Below are positions 43,503 to 51,808 of a DNA stretch of 51,808 nt, in pieces. Origin of the DNA: Oscillatoriales cyanobacterium CG2_30_40_61 (GTDB lineage Bacteria > Cyanobacteriota > Cyanobacteriia > Cyanobacteriales > Microcoleaceae). A program made the position numbers and the translations under genes. Every line of letters starts with the position of its first letter. The stretch's first letter is position 1. A model generated the notes under the pieces. The model was not told the DNA's origin and searched no databases. It saw only the letters and a list, made by a program, of their open reading frames with translations. Location: NCBI GenBank assembly GCA_001873365.1, contig MNYZ01000063.1, forward strand, positions 1 through 51,808. The letters run 5' to 3'.

Positions 43503-44585
43503 ATGGTAGAACACAAACGCATTGGTATTTTAACCAGTGGGGGAGACTGTGCAGGTTTAAACGCAGCCATTCGGGCTGTGGTTTATCGGGCGGCAGGAAT
43601 CTTGGGATGGGAGGTCTTCGGTATTCGAGAAGCTACCCAAGGGTTAATGGTACGTCCCGTGAACAGTGTTCCTCTGACTATTGATAAAGTTGATAATATT
43701 CTTACCGCCGGAGGGACAATTTTAGGAACTACCAATAAGGGTGATCCCTTTGCCTTTCCGATGCCGGATGGGAGTTTGCTTGATCGCTCTGAGGAGATTA
43801 TCGAAGGCTATAATCTTTTAGGGCTAAATGCTTTAATCGGTATTGGTGGCGATGGTAGTTTGGCGATTTTGCGCCGCATTGCCCAACAGGGAAATATTAA
43901 CTTAATTGGGATTCCTAAAACCATTGATAATGATGTGGGTAGCACGGATTTATCTATTGGGTTTAGTACCGCCGTTGATATTGCTACTGAGGCTTTAGAT
44001 CGGCTGCATTTTACCGCCGCTAGTCACAGCCGGGTGATGATTTTAGAGGTGATGGGCCGAGATGCGGGACATATTGCTCTCCATGCGGGAATTGCGGGCG
44101 GTGCGGATATTATTTTAATTCCTGAACTTCCTTATAGTTTGGATAGCATTTGTCAGCATATTGCCCAACGACAAAAACAAGGGAAAAACTATTGTTTAAT
44201 CGTGGTGGCGGAGGCGGTGAAAACCGAAACGGGAGAACCTGTAACCATAATTAATCGTATGGGACAGGCTCGTTTAGGGGGCATTGGACAATATCTGGCT
44301 GATGAAATTTGCGATCGCAGTGGGGCAGAAACTCGGGTGACTGTTCTGGGTCATATTCAACGGGGGGGAACTCCTTCGCCCATTGATCGGATTATTGCTT
44401 CTGCCTTTGGGGTGGCGGCGGTGGATTTGATTCTTGAGGAGAATTATGATCGGGTGGTGGTTTGGCGAGATCGGAATGTGTCGAGTATTCCAATTTTAGA
44501 TGCGATCGCCCAATATCGTGCAGTTAATGCTGATGATATTTTAATAGAAACAGCCCAAAGTATGGGGATTTGTTTGGGTAATTAA
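43503..44585 (+). CDS. pfkA: 6-phosphofructokinase (group III, mixed active-site signature)
   Basis: 360 residues. The PfkA fold is shown by ILTSGGDCAGLNAAIRAVV, GIGGDGSLAIL (115-119 GGDGS), GIPKTIDNDVGSTD (138-144) and MGRDAGHIALHAGI. Gly in GGDGS suggests ATP, while Lys in PKTIDND is usual for PPi enzymes; this combination is seen in group III phosphofructokinases. Reaction: fructose 6-phosphate to fructose 1,6-bisphosphate. Confidence 0.92.
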   Translation: MVEHKRIGILTSGGDCAGLNAAIRAVVYRAAGILGWEVFGIREATQGLMVRPVNSVPLTIDKVDNILTAGGTILGTTNKGDPFAFPMPDGSLLDRSEEIIEGYNLLGLNALIGIGGDGSLAILRRIAQQGNINLIGIPKTIDNDVGSTDLSIGFSTAVDIATEALDRLHFTAASHSRVMILEVMGRDAGHIALHAGIAGGADIILIPELPYSLDSICQHIAQRQKQGKNYCLIVVAEAVKTETGEPVTIINRMGQARLGGIGQYLADEICDRSGAETRVTVLGHIQRGGTPSPIDRIIASAFGVAAVDLILEENYDRVVVWRDRNVSSIPILDAIAQYRAVNADDILIETAQSMGICLGN

Positions 44586-44587
44586 TT

Positions 44588-44619
44588 CTGTAGAGACGTG
44601 CCATGGCACGTCTCTACAG
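44588..44619. repeat. 32-bp perfect palindrome after pfkA
   Basis: A perfectly self-complementary 32-bp sequence centred on GTGCCATGGCAC, with arms GTAGAGAC. It lies 3 bp after the pfkA stop codon and may form its terminator hairpin. Palindromes of this form are frequent dispersed repeats in cyanobacterial genomes. Confidence 0.85.
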
Positions 44620-44662
44620 GGGTTATATTCTTGTTTATAATCATCTAAAATCTTAATCAAAT

Positions 44663-45283
44663 ATGTCTCTTTCCTTAGAGCAACAACTCAACTACTGGAC
44701 TAAATACTTCCATTCCCATCCTAATGATATCCGGGGATATATTCAACGGGGAATGGTTTATTTTAAATTAGCAAAAATCGCTGAATCCATCCAAGATTTT
44801 GATCAAGCCGAGAAGTTAGATTCTAGCATTAAACCCTATCTTTGGCAACGGGGATTATCCTATTATTATTCCCAACAATATCAACTCGGTGCAGAACAAT
44901 TTGAAATTGATTTAACCGTTAATTCCCAAGATGTTGAAGAAACAGTTTGGCGGTATTTATGTATTGCCCAATTTCAGGGAGTTGAAGTCGCTAAAAATAC
45001 CCTACTTCCGGTTAAAAATGATCCGCGTCCGGTTTTGAGAAGTGTTTATGATCTGTTTGCTGGGAATTGTACTCCCGAAGATTTATTAAAAATCGGGCAA
45101 AACCAAGGAAAACCAGGGAATTTTTATAGTCATCTTTATTTAGGATTATATTATGAAGCAGAACAAAATATAGAACTGGCTAAAACCTATATTAATCAAG
45201 CTGCAACTGAATATGAAATTGATGATTATATGTGGAATTTAGCAGTTGTGCATCAAAAAATAAAATTTGGTGTTCAGCTTTAG
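44663..45283 (+). CDS. TPR protein
   Basis: 206 residues. TPR-like units are RGYIQRGMVYFKLAKIAES, LSYYYSQQYQLGAEQFEI and HLYLGLYYEAEQNIELAKTY. No signal peptide is seen, so it is cytoplasmic. It resembles Sll-type TPR proteins common in cyanobacteria; binding partner unknown. Convergent with the DUF499 gene. Confidence 0.78.
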   Translation: MSLSLEQQLNYWTKYFHSHPNDIRGYIQRGMVYFKLAKIAESIQDFDQAEKLDSSIKPYLWQRGLSYYYSQQYQLGAEQFEIDLTVNSQDVEETVWRYLCIAQFQGVEVAKNTLLPVKNDPRPVLRSVYDLFAGNCTPEDLLKIGQNQGKPGNFYSHLYLGLYYEAEQNIELAKTYINQAATEYEIDDYMWNLAVVHQKIKFGVQL

Positions 45284-45291
45284 CTCCACCT

Positions 45292-45384
45292 GTTGTTGTG
45301 CTTTAGCACATCTTATTCCTATTAATTCAATACCATCTATCATGCCAGTTCAATAATAAATGAAGTGCGCTGAAGCGCAACAAC
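45292..45384. repeat. Inverted-repeat element between convergent genes
   Basis: GTTGTTGTGCTTTAGCACA (45292-45310) pairs with TGCGCTGAAGCGCAACAAC (45366-45384). The three differences between arms are all transitions that give G-T pairs. The element is 93 bp with no coding content. It could be a MITE or a bidirectional terminator. Confidence 0.6.
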
Positions 45385-45418
45385 TTAAAATACTACAATC
45401 TCGGCGCGGGTTGCTATA

Positions 45419-48286
45419 TTACTCCAGTTTAGTATTAGCTTGAATATCCATTTCATCCAAAGGTTCTTCAATCGCATTCCGAATCCAATTTGGGTCAAAT
45501 TCTCCCTTGGTAGACGCTTTAATTTCAATCTTAATGGTCATATCATCAGCTTTATCAGATAACCTTTGCAACATCTCAAAAAATTCAAAAACTTGGGCTT
45601 TATTCAGAATTGAACTCAGACTATAGCGTTTAGCAGCTTGCTTACCATCGACAATATCAACTAACACCGTGCGAGTTAAACTACTGCTGGCTGACTTATA
45701 CTCAACCGTAGGTTTTTGTTCTGCAACCTTTGAACTTGTACTTCCCGTTACCGCATCAGGATAGTTAATAGAATCCGGTTGAGTTCCATCATTCTCAGGT
45801 TCAGGACAAGGTTGTTGAAATTGTTCAACAATACGCGGAGCTAATAAATAACCCGATAAATCCAATTCATCCGCCGGAATAGGGCGATTAAAACTAATTA
45901 ATTCCGGCTTATCAATTGCGACACTATCCCCGACAATCTTCAATTTAGGAACATACCCCATACTACCATCCGCAATCGCTCCTAAGATAGCTTTTTTAAT
46001 AGGTTCATCACTTAATAACTTAGGATAACCGGGAAATCGGAAAAAATAACTAATTAACTCATCTCCCTGAATTACCCCGATTTCAGATTCATTAATCTTA
46101 GAATAACTAATAATTTTAGCAACCGTAATAGAATTAAAAACATAACTTTTCAACGCATCTAACACCCTATATTGTAAATTCTGACTCGTATTAATTTGAG
46201 ATTGTAAATCAACCATTTCTAAACGAATTGGGGTCTGTTCCTGGGGACGTAAAGGCAATAAAATTTGTTCATAGAGACGACGTAAACCCGCATCTAAACT
46301 TGATGTAGCATCTTTTCCTTTGGCTTTTAACTCATCCAAATCCTCAACCGAAAACTTATATTTCTCCTTATCCTTCACTAAAGAATTCACCGCCAATAAC
46401 GTTCGAGCCGCTTTTCTGGCTTTATCAAATTGGATAGCATTAGGAATCACAAAAGCAATGGCATTTTTATAATCCCGTTTATCATTTCCCCGACTTTCTA
46501 ACCATTTCATCCCATCTTCTTGTAAAGCCTCTGTGCTTTTTTCCGCCCAACTCGCATCTAAATAAACCGTACAAAACTGATTAATATGGTCAGGAATTGC
46601 ACTCGAATCCTTCGGCCATAAAACCACCTTACCCTGAGCATTCTTTAAACTATTTTTCAAATCCCCTTGAATACGTTCTAAAACGTCATCAACCGCAATT
46701 TTATTCTCCTCATCCGTGACTAATTTATTGAGATTCGCTTTGGTTTCAAACCGATAACGCTGGCCGACATAATGTAAATAAAGTAATTCCTCTCGTAAAT
46801 CATTTAACACCGTCACAATCGTATTTCTATCTAAACCCGGAGCTAAACAAGCGCCCACAATCTCCTGTTCAAAAACCCCTCTTTCTTCCCCACCTCTAGC
46901 CCCAAAAGAATACATTAAAATCGCAGAAGCCAAACGACTTCCGACCTTCAAATTCGACATAGCTGGAACATCTTGAGCAATTCGTTGGTCTACAAAATTT
47001 ACCTTAGCTTTTCTACCAATTAAATCAGCCGCTATAACTGCACTATAATTATCTCGTTCACCAACTTGACTAAAAAAAGCACTCCTCACCGCTTCATGGT
47101 CAAATAGAATATTACCCGGTGAAATTAACCAAGAAAGATCATTTTTTTCTCGCAACGCATAAACCATTGAAGCCAGAAATTGTAACGCTCCCCTTGTTCT
47201 TTGATAACTGGGCAAACTCCCCCAACGGTGATACATTAAATCTAACAAATCGGGATGAAACGGATAACTTAACTTAATTCGTTCTTCTAATAGTTTGGCT
47301 TGCTGTTCAACTTCCTGTTTTTCTCGGTTTGTGGTGATATAACTTTCCCGAAACTTGCGAAATAATGCCGCTTGTTGACGAGCAACTTCTGCGATAATTT
47401 CTGTATTCCCAATATCAGTAAATAACCGTTTTCGCACCACCTCCATAACTTCATCCCCGGAAACGGGTTCTTTTTTCGCATCAATACGACTGACAAGTTT
47501 ATCTAAAACACTCAATAACCCTTCATTTCCCACGGCTTCTTGGACACTAGCTTGCAGAGAATAGACTAAAACTGTTTTAGGCAACTCCCGCACCACTTCT
47601 GTGAGTTTCTGCACAAAGGTTAACACTTGTCGGCCAAAGGTCGAGTCTCCCAGGGTTATCCCCATGGCATTTTCCACATAAACCAAAAATTCATCCATCA
47701 GGATAAGAGTTGGTTTATCTCCGATTATTTTTCTTAAATCGTTATTACCTGGTGCGGTGCGGTTTTTATCGTCGGCTTCTATTAATTTATAGGCTTCATT
47801 TCCCCCAATTTGCCAAGCTAAATATCCCCAAGGGGTGAGAATGTGGGGGCCGTTTTCGATTTGTATTCCGGTTGAAACACTAATATCCAACCCCGTAAAC
47901 GCAGCCACCGTCACTTCTCCAGGGTCGGGTAAGGCATCTAACTGAGAAAATCCCCGCAGTTGTTTACGGTTTTTAGTGAGATGATAGAGACTTAATAATG
48001 TGTGGGTTTTCCCCCCGCCAAAGGGGGTTCGCAGTTGAATCACCCGGTTTCCCGCATCTCCCTGTAATCCTTTGAGAACATCCGCTAAAATACCTCGAAG
48101 TTCTCCGGTTAGGTAGGTGGAGTTAAAGAATTCACGGGCCTCTCGATACAACCGAGGGCATTTAGGCTCTTGACGAATCACACTACCTAAGTTAGCGGCG
48201 TAGGTGGCATTATCTAACTTACCATCGAGGATATCGGGATGGGGAGTAACAACTTGTATCCAGGGTTTTAATTGATAAGCGGTCAT
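45419..48286 (-). CDS. DUF499 (COG1483-type) AAA-like ATPase
   Basis: 955 residues. Walker A variant TPFGGGKTHTLLSLYH (87-102), Walker B PTLILMDEFLVYVE (192-205), then a long helical region and a C-terminal part of mixed fold. The N-terminal LKPWIQVVTPHPDILDGKL is typical of DUF499. Such ATPases occur beside DUF1156 methyltransferases, often with a helicase and a nuclease, in putative DNA-modification and defence loci. Here it follows the methyltransferase on the same strand, 338 bp apart. DNA-linked ATPase activity is predicted, not shown. Confidence 0.88.
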   Translation of the reverse strand: MTAYQLKPWIQVVTPHPDILDGKLDNATYAANLGSVIRQEPKCPRLYREAREFFNSTYLTGELRGILADVLKGLQGDAGNRVIQLRTPFGGGKTHTLLSLYHLTKNRKQLRGFSQLDALPDPGEVTVAAFTGLDISVSTGIQIENGPHILTPWGYLAWQIGGNEAYKLIEADDKNRTAPGNNDLRKIIGDKPTLILMDEFLVYVENAMGITLGDSTFGRQVLTFVQKLTEVVRELPKTVLVYSLQASVQEAVGNEGLLSVLDKLVSRIDAKKEPVSGDEVMEVVRKRLFTDIGNTEIIAEVARQQAALFRKFRESYITTNREKQEVEQQAKLLEERIKLSYPFHPDLLDLMYHRWGSLPSYQRTRGALQFLASMVYALREKNDLSWLISPGNILFDHEAVRSAFFSQVGERDNYSAVIAADLIGRKAKVNFVDQRIAQDVPAMSNLKVGSRLASAILMYSFGARGGEERGVFEQEIVGACLAPGLDRNTIVTVLNDLREELLYLHYVGQRYRFETKANLNKLVTDEENKIAVDDVLERIQGDLKNSLKNAQGKVVLWPKDSSAIPDHINQFCTVYLDASWAEKSTEALQEDGMKWLESRGNDKRDYKNAIAFVIPNAIQFDKARKAARTLLAVNSLVKDKEKYKFSVEDLDELKAKGKDATSSLDAGLRRLYEQILLPLRPQEQTPIRLEMVDLQSQINTSQNLQYRVLDALKSYVFNSITVAKIISYSKINESEIGVIQGDELISYFFRFPGYPKLLSDEPIKKAILGAIADGSMGYVPKLKIVGDSVAIDKPELISFNRPIPADELDLSGYLLAPRIVEQFQQPCPEPENDGTQPDSINYPDAVTGSTSSKVAEQKPTVEYKSASSSLTRTVLVDIVDGKQAAKRYSLSSILNKAQVFEFFEMLQRLSDKADDMTIKIEIKASTKGEFDPNWIRNAIEEPLDEMDIQANTKLE

Positions 48287-48624
48287 AATTTTTTAGGGAA
48301 ATAAACAACAATTTGAAAAAAATTAATTACTGACTTTAGGAAAAACTGTGTGACCTCTCCCCCAACCCCTCTCCTACAAGGAGAGGGGAGGAAGAATTCC
48401 TCATCAGAGATTTAACCCTCTCTTGCTCCCCATTCCCTACAAGGAGAGGGGAGGAAGAATTCCTCATCAGAGATTTAACCCTCTCTTGCTCCCCCTTCCC
48501 TACAAGGAGAGGGGAGGAAGAATTCCTCATCAGAGATTTAACCCTCTCTTGCTCCCCCTTCCCTCGCAGGGAAGGGGGTTGGGGGGTTAGGTCTTAGGGT
48601 TGGCAATGATAACTGATTACTAAT
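48287..48624. repeat. 63-bp tandem repeat in the spacer of the DUF1156-DUF499 pair
   Basis: Three copies of a 63-bp unit (starts at 48375, 48438, 48501) containing AAGGAGAGGGGAGGAAGAAT and CTCATCAGAGATTTAACC, with small changes in the CCCC run. A partial unit and a CCCTCGCAGGG hairpin complete the spacer. The unit is 21 codons with no stop on the minus strand, giving a repeated 64-residue ORF (48336-48530) that I regard as fortuitous. Confidence 0.85.
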
Positions 48625-51498
48625 TCAAGACCTTCGTTGCGTAAACAAATTATCCTCAACTAACCGTTTCCAAGATGCTAATAAAGTATCAATAGCTTGC
48701 TGTTCTTTGGTACGGTTAGAAAGGGTTTCTGTGGTTCCTGCTTCGGGGGTTAATGCTCGTCCTCCTAACGCTTGGGCGACTAATTTTAATTGAGTTGCAT
48801 CGGGCATACTTTGGGCTAAGAAATTATTAACATTTTGGGGTTGATGTTCGGCTAACCACAGTAACCGATGCAGAATATCTATTAAAGTCGGAGGTAAACC
48901 GATACTCTGGGGAATTTGATTAAAACCATGTCCTGAGCCTGTCGAATGGGCCTGTGGTTTTTCGGTTTTCTGAATTCCTAAAGTTTCAACTTCTCCTCGT
49001 TGACTATAATCCTGTAATTGTACTTGATTTTTAGTTATTTTAACTAAAGCTAATTTGCCATCGGTTAAACCTCTTAAACTATCGAGTTCAACCCCAACGC
49101 CTCTAGCTAAACTATTGGCTTCATCAAATTCGACAACCGCTTCCCCATATTCATACCGAGCTAAAATATAATATTGGGTGGGTTTATCAACAAAACTCAC
49201 GCCTTTTTTATCGCAAAGTAAGACTTCTGTTAATACGGTTTCTAAGACTTCTTTCTGGACTTCATCTAAGAAGGAATTAGCATCTAATTCATCCCCGTTT
49301 GGTAGTTCAACCTTGTCATATTGCGTATAAGCGCGTAACCCCGCACCCACACAAGCAATAATTAAATCTGCCCCGGCTACTCCTTCTGACATTAAGCTTT
49401 TTACCCGGTCTTGAATAATGCTTTTTAGTTGCGGTTGTACGTCCATTGCATAATCACCAATGTCTGTATTAGTGCGTTTTCTAGCAACTAAAAATATACT
49501 GGAAGCAAGAGCAGCAGAATTTTGACCGCGTAACCGAGAACCCATTTCTGTATCTAACGGCCATGCTTCTGTAATTGTAAATTTTGCCCGTCTTAAAGAA
49601 TCAATTAATGTTGACCATCCGGCGGTTGTTTTATGGGCATAAACTACCACCATCATCCCGGCTTCTTTTAAGACTCGGTTGGCTTCACAAAAGGCTTGGT
49701 GCATCATATCTTCATAAGCTTTAGCAGCTTTCTTTTTATCCCCACCATGTCGAGAAGGTTCCATGATGGCTTCATTTTTTTTAGGTGTTAATTGTCCTGA
49801 AAAATGTTCTTTATAAAGATGTCCAATACTTCGTTTTAACCAAACGTAAAAGAAATCTGATAAATCAGCATAGGGAACTGAATCAAAATAAGGAGGGTCT
49901 GTAATAACTGCGTCTAATGATTCTGATTCAATACTCATTGACATTGATGATGCTCTTAAAGTTTTACATTGATTGACAAAAATTGCTGATGATACTTCTG
50001 AAATAAAATATTTAATAAAATTTATTCCCCATTTAAAAGCACCTGTTTTTTCTCCTAAAATGTTGGTTTCAGCAAAATCCCAAACCATAGGTAATGCTTG
50101 TCTTGAGAAAGTATTAGTAACACCTTCATCATCATTACCCCATCTTGCCAATGAAGATGAATAATCAGCTACTTTATCAATATTGAGTGATAAATAAGTA
50201 ACAATTGCCTTAGCTAATTCCTCCTCATATCCCTGCTGTAATATTTCCTGGTGTGCTAACTTCACCCATTTAACAAACGTCATTAACGATAATAGTTGAC
50301 GCGGAGTAAATAAATCCAACCATTTTAATAACCCATAGGGTTGAACTCGAAAACCTAAAACACCATATTCAGGTAAAGGTTCATTAGGAACTGTTAAACC
50401 CGTTTCTTCACAAAGTTTTTCTAACCTGATTTTGATTTTATAATCATCAGGAAGATAATGTAAATAATCAGTAGCAGATAAATAGGTTTTGCCTTGTTCT
50501 CCTGATGTTGTGCATACAATAGCCATTAATTGCTGATTTATTTTGCCTACTACACCTTCCTGTTTCACATACTTTACATCAACCGTTGTTCCACAATGAC
50601 GACAAATAGAATTACCTCTTGTACTCCCAGAATTGGGGTCAAACCCTAACCCGTTTTCTGTATTAGATTCAATAACTTTAAACTCTACTTTCTTAGTTTG
50701 ATAATTAGGAATAACCTGTAACGCTACATATTTTTTACTTTTTTTACATAACCAAGTTTGTCGCACTAAAGGAACCGTCGCCCCACAACTAGGGTTAGGA
50801 CATTTAACCGTTCTAGTCCATAAATAAGCCACCGGAGTTAAAGATTGAGCTAAAGTTAATTGTTTCGGTTGAGATTGAGCAAATAAATCTAACTGTTCAC
50901 CCTCTGAAATTAATATTTCTCCCACCCGAATTGCTGGGTATAAATCCCCGATTTCATCCCTAACATTTTCAATCACCCAATTCCCCCATTTTTCCACCTC
51001 ATCCGCCAAATTTTTCCCATATTTTTGCGGATAAACTAACGTACACAATTCAATAATATGAGCAACCGGGTTTAAATCAACTGCATAGGTTTCACACCCT
51101 AACCGTAACGCCTCTAACGGAATCGCCCCACCCCCGGCAAACATATCTAAAACCTTCGGCGGTGGGACTTCATCTAAGGGGGTATTTTCCGGTAAATTTA
51201 ATCTAATTTTTTGCGCTTCTAAAATTTGTTTTCTAGCTTTCTCTAACGTCGGAGTTCCCGTTTCCCATTTACATAAATCAATCATAAATTGTTTCAAAGC
51301 CGTGCGTTTCTGATGGCTTTCCGGCGCCGCCACTAAGGAAGCAAAAACCGCAGCCCTCGCCGCCACTAAAGGCCGTCTCGCCCACCATAAATGCAGGGTT
51401 GAAATATGACCCTTTCTAATGGATTTCTCCCTGGCGGCTTCCACAGATATTTCTCGAATCGGGATAAAATCTTCAATTAAACGACGTTCTGGGTTCAT
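48625..51498 (-). CDS. DUF1156 adenine-specific DNA methyltransferase (COG1743-type)
   Basis: 957 residues. The DUF1156 start (EDFIPIREISVEAAREKSIR, then HISTLHLWWARRPLVAAR) is diagnostic. SAM motif I FAGGG is at 120-124 and catalytic motif IV DPPYFDS at 534-540. The long gap between them includes cysteine pairs C233/C238 and C299/C302, possible zinc ribbons. N6-adenine methylation is expected from DPPY. It is probably the first gene of a unit ending with DUF499; genes beyond the right edge are not visible. Confidence 0.9.
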   Translation of the reverse strand: MNPERRLIEDFIPIREISVEAAREKSIRKGHISTLHLWWARRPLVAARAAVFASLVAAPESHQKRTALKQFMIDLCKWETGTPTLEKARKQILEAQKIRLNLPENTPLDEVPPPKVLDMFAGGGAIPLEALRLGCETYAVDLNPVAHIIELCTLVYPQKYGKNLADEVEKWGNWVIENVRDEIGDLYPAIRVGEILISEGEQLDLFAQSQPKQLTLAQSLTPVAYLWTRTVKCPNPSCGATVPLVRQTWLCKKSKKYVALQVIPNYQTKKVEFKVIESNTENGLGFDPNSGSTRGNSICRHCGTTVDVKYVKQEGVVGKINQQLMAIVCTTSGEQGKTYLSATDYLHYLPDDYKIKIRLEKLCEETGLTVPNEPLPEYGVLGFRVQPYGLLKWLDLFTPRQLLSLMTFVKWVKLAHQEILQQGYEEELAKAIVTYLSLNIDKVADYSSSLARWGNDDEGVTNTFSRQALPMVWDFAETNILGEKTGAFKWGINFIKYFISEVSSAIFVNQCKTLRASSMSMSIESESLDAVITDPPYFDSVPYADLSDFFYVWLKRSIGHLYKEHFSGQLTPKKNEAIMEPSRHGGDKKKAAKAYEDMMHQAFCEANRVLKEAGMMVVVYAHKTTAGWSTLIDSLRRAKFTITEAWPLDTEMGSRLRGQNSAALASSIFLVARKRTNTDIGDYAMDVQPQLKSIIQDRVKSLMSEGVAGADLIIACVGAGLRAYTQYDKVELPNGDELDANSFLDEVQKEVLETVLTEVLLCDKKGVSFVDKPTQYYILARYEYGEAVVEFDEANSLARGVGVELDSLRGLTDGKLALVKITKNQVQLQDYSQRGEVETLGIQKTEKPQAHSTGSGHGFNQIPQSIGLPPTLIDILHRLLWLAEHQPQNVNNFLAQSMPDATQLKLVAQALGGRALTPEAGTTETLSNRTKEQQAIDTLLASWKRLVEDNLFTQRRS

Positions 51499-51627
51499 GG
51501 GAATTAGGAATAAAAAAGTTAGATAAGATTAATCTTAGAGGGACGGCGCGCCCATTCGTGTTAACTTAACACTAAAAGTAGGGATCAAACCAGAATTCCC
51601 TGGATCTGATCTCAAGTAGATGATCCC
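51499..51627. promoter_or_regulatory. Probable promoter region of the DUF1156 gene
   Basis: About 130 bp that should carry the methyltransferase promoter (minus strand). It contains a GTGTTAACTTAACAC palindrome (51558-51572) and a GGCGCGCC block, but no clear -35/-10 pair. Confidence 0.35.
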
Positions 51628-51808
51628 CCCTAACCCCCCTTAAAAAGGGGGGGACAGGAGATTAAATTCGGGCTTAAAAGGGGGAAGCAGGAGATTAAAT
51701 TCGGGCTTAAAAGGGGGAAACAGGAGATTAAAGTCGGGCTTAAAAAGGGGAAACAGGAGATTAAAGTCGGGCTTAAAAAGGGGGACAGAAGGTCAAATTC
51801 GGGCTTAA
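51628..51808. repeat. 33-bp tandem repeats at the right window edge
   Basis: Five copies of a 33-bp unit (ATTAAATTCGGGCTTAAAAG plus GGGGAAACAGGAG) start near 51661, 51694, 51727, 51760 and 51793, preceded by a CCCCCCTTAAAAAGGGGGG hairpin. The tract continues off the window. It lies upstream of the methyltransferase start. Confidence 0.8.

Noticed and set aside
43379-43684. 101-residue plus-strand ORF between the Uma2 gene and pfkA
   Set aside because: Overlaps the pfkA start in another frame, and its residues do not resemble any protein.
48336-48530. 64-residue minus-strand ORF made of three repeated 21-residue units
   Set aside because: The frame is open only because the 63-bp repeat is a multiple of three. 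It has no convincing ribosome site, and the units match generic cyanobacterial intergenic repeats.

Overview
The window looks like chromosomal DNA from a filamentous, Oscillatoriales-type cyanobacterium (Planktothrix or Microcoleus relatives; the genus is a guess). The reasons are: many copies of the palindrome GCGATCGC (HIP1) inside and between genes, a Pil-type phototaxis/motility operon with a PATAN response regulator, an omega-3 desaturase, WD40 and pentapeptide-repeat proteins, Uma2-family proteins, a DUF3531 protein, and many short tandem and palindromic intergenic repeats. No rRNA, tRNA, CRISPR array or transposase was found.

Layout. 1-6.1 kb: a minus-strand Pil-type chemosensory operon (pilG-pilH-pilI-pilJ); its CheA kinase would lie off the left edge. 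6.4-15.5 kb: mixed metabolism and accessory genes, namely an SGNH hydrolase, an nSTAND-type TPR ATPase overlapping a hexapeptide acetyltransferase, a periplasmic binding protein, lpdA, an Uma2 protein and desB. 15.5-19.5 kb: a 58-bp tandem array, then an AAA-like/WD40 protein with 14 WD repeats.

19.4-25.8 kb is the most unusual part. A LysR regulator is divergent from a three-EF-hand NADPH oxidase (NOX5-like). Behind it lie small ORFs, a broken histidine phosphatase joined to an EF-hand fragment, and a membrane protein that combines a globin with pentapeptide repeats. The segment is bracketed by direct copies of a multi-hairpin repeat. I read it as a candidate calcium-gated superoxide/heme redox module carried as an exchangeable island.

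25.9-45.3 kb: mostly housekeeping genes. They include a second-type groEL with a CIRCE operator and no groES, a HEPN gene overlapping an unknown partner, a Nudix hydrolase, DUF3531, a TPR protein, an ABC ATPase with rsmG, a stand-alone histidine-kinase dimerisation-like protein, thrC with a MoaD-like sulfur carrier, murC-murB-YbaB, a low-molecular-weight tyrosine phosphatase, thiE-thiS, a beta-helix/SPOR envelope protein, Uma2 and pfkA.

45.4-51.8 kb: a DUF499 ATPase and a DUF1156 adenine methyltransferase. This pair is typical of a multi-gene DNA-modification/defence locus; here the two genes are separated by a 63-bp tandem repeat and preceded by a 33-bp tandem repeat at the window edge. All functional statements rest on reading the sequence and on family knowledge; no searches were run.
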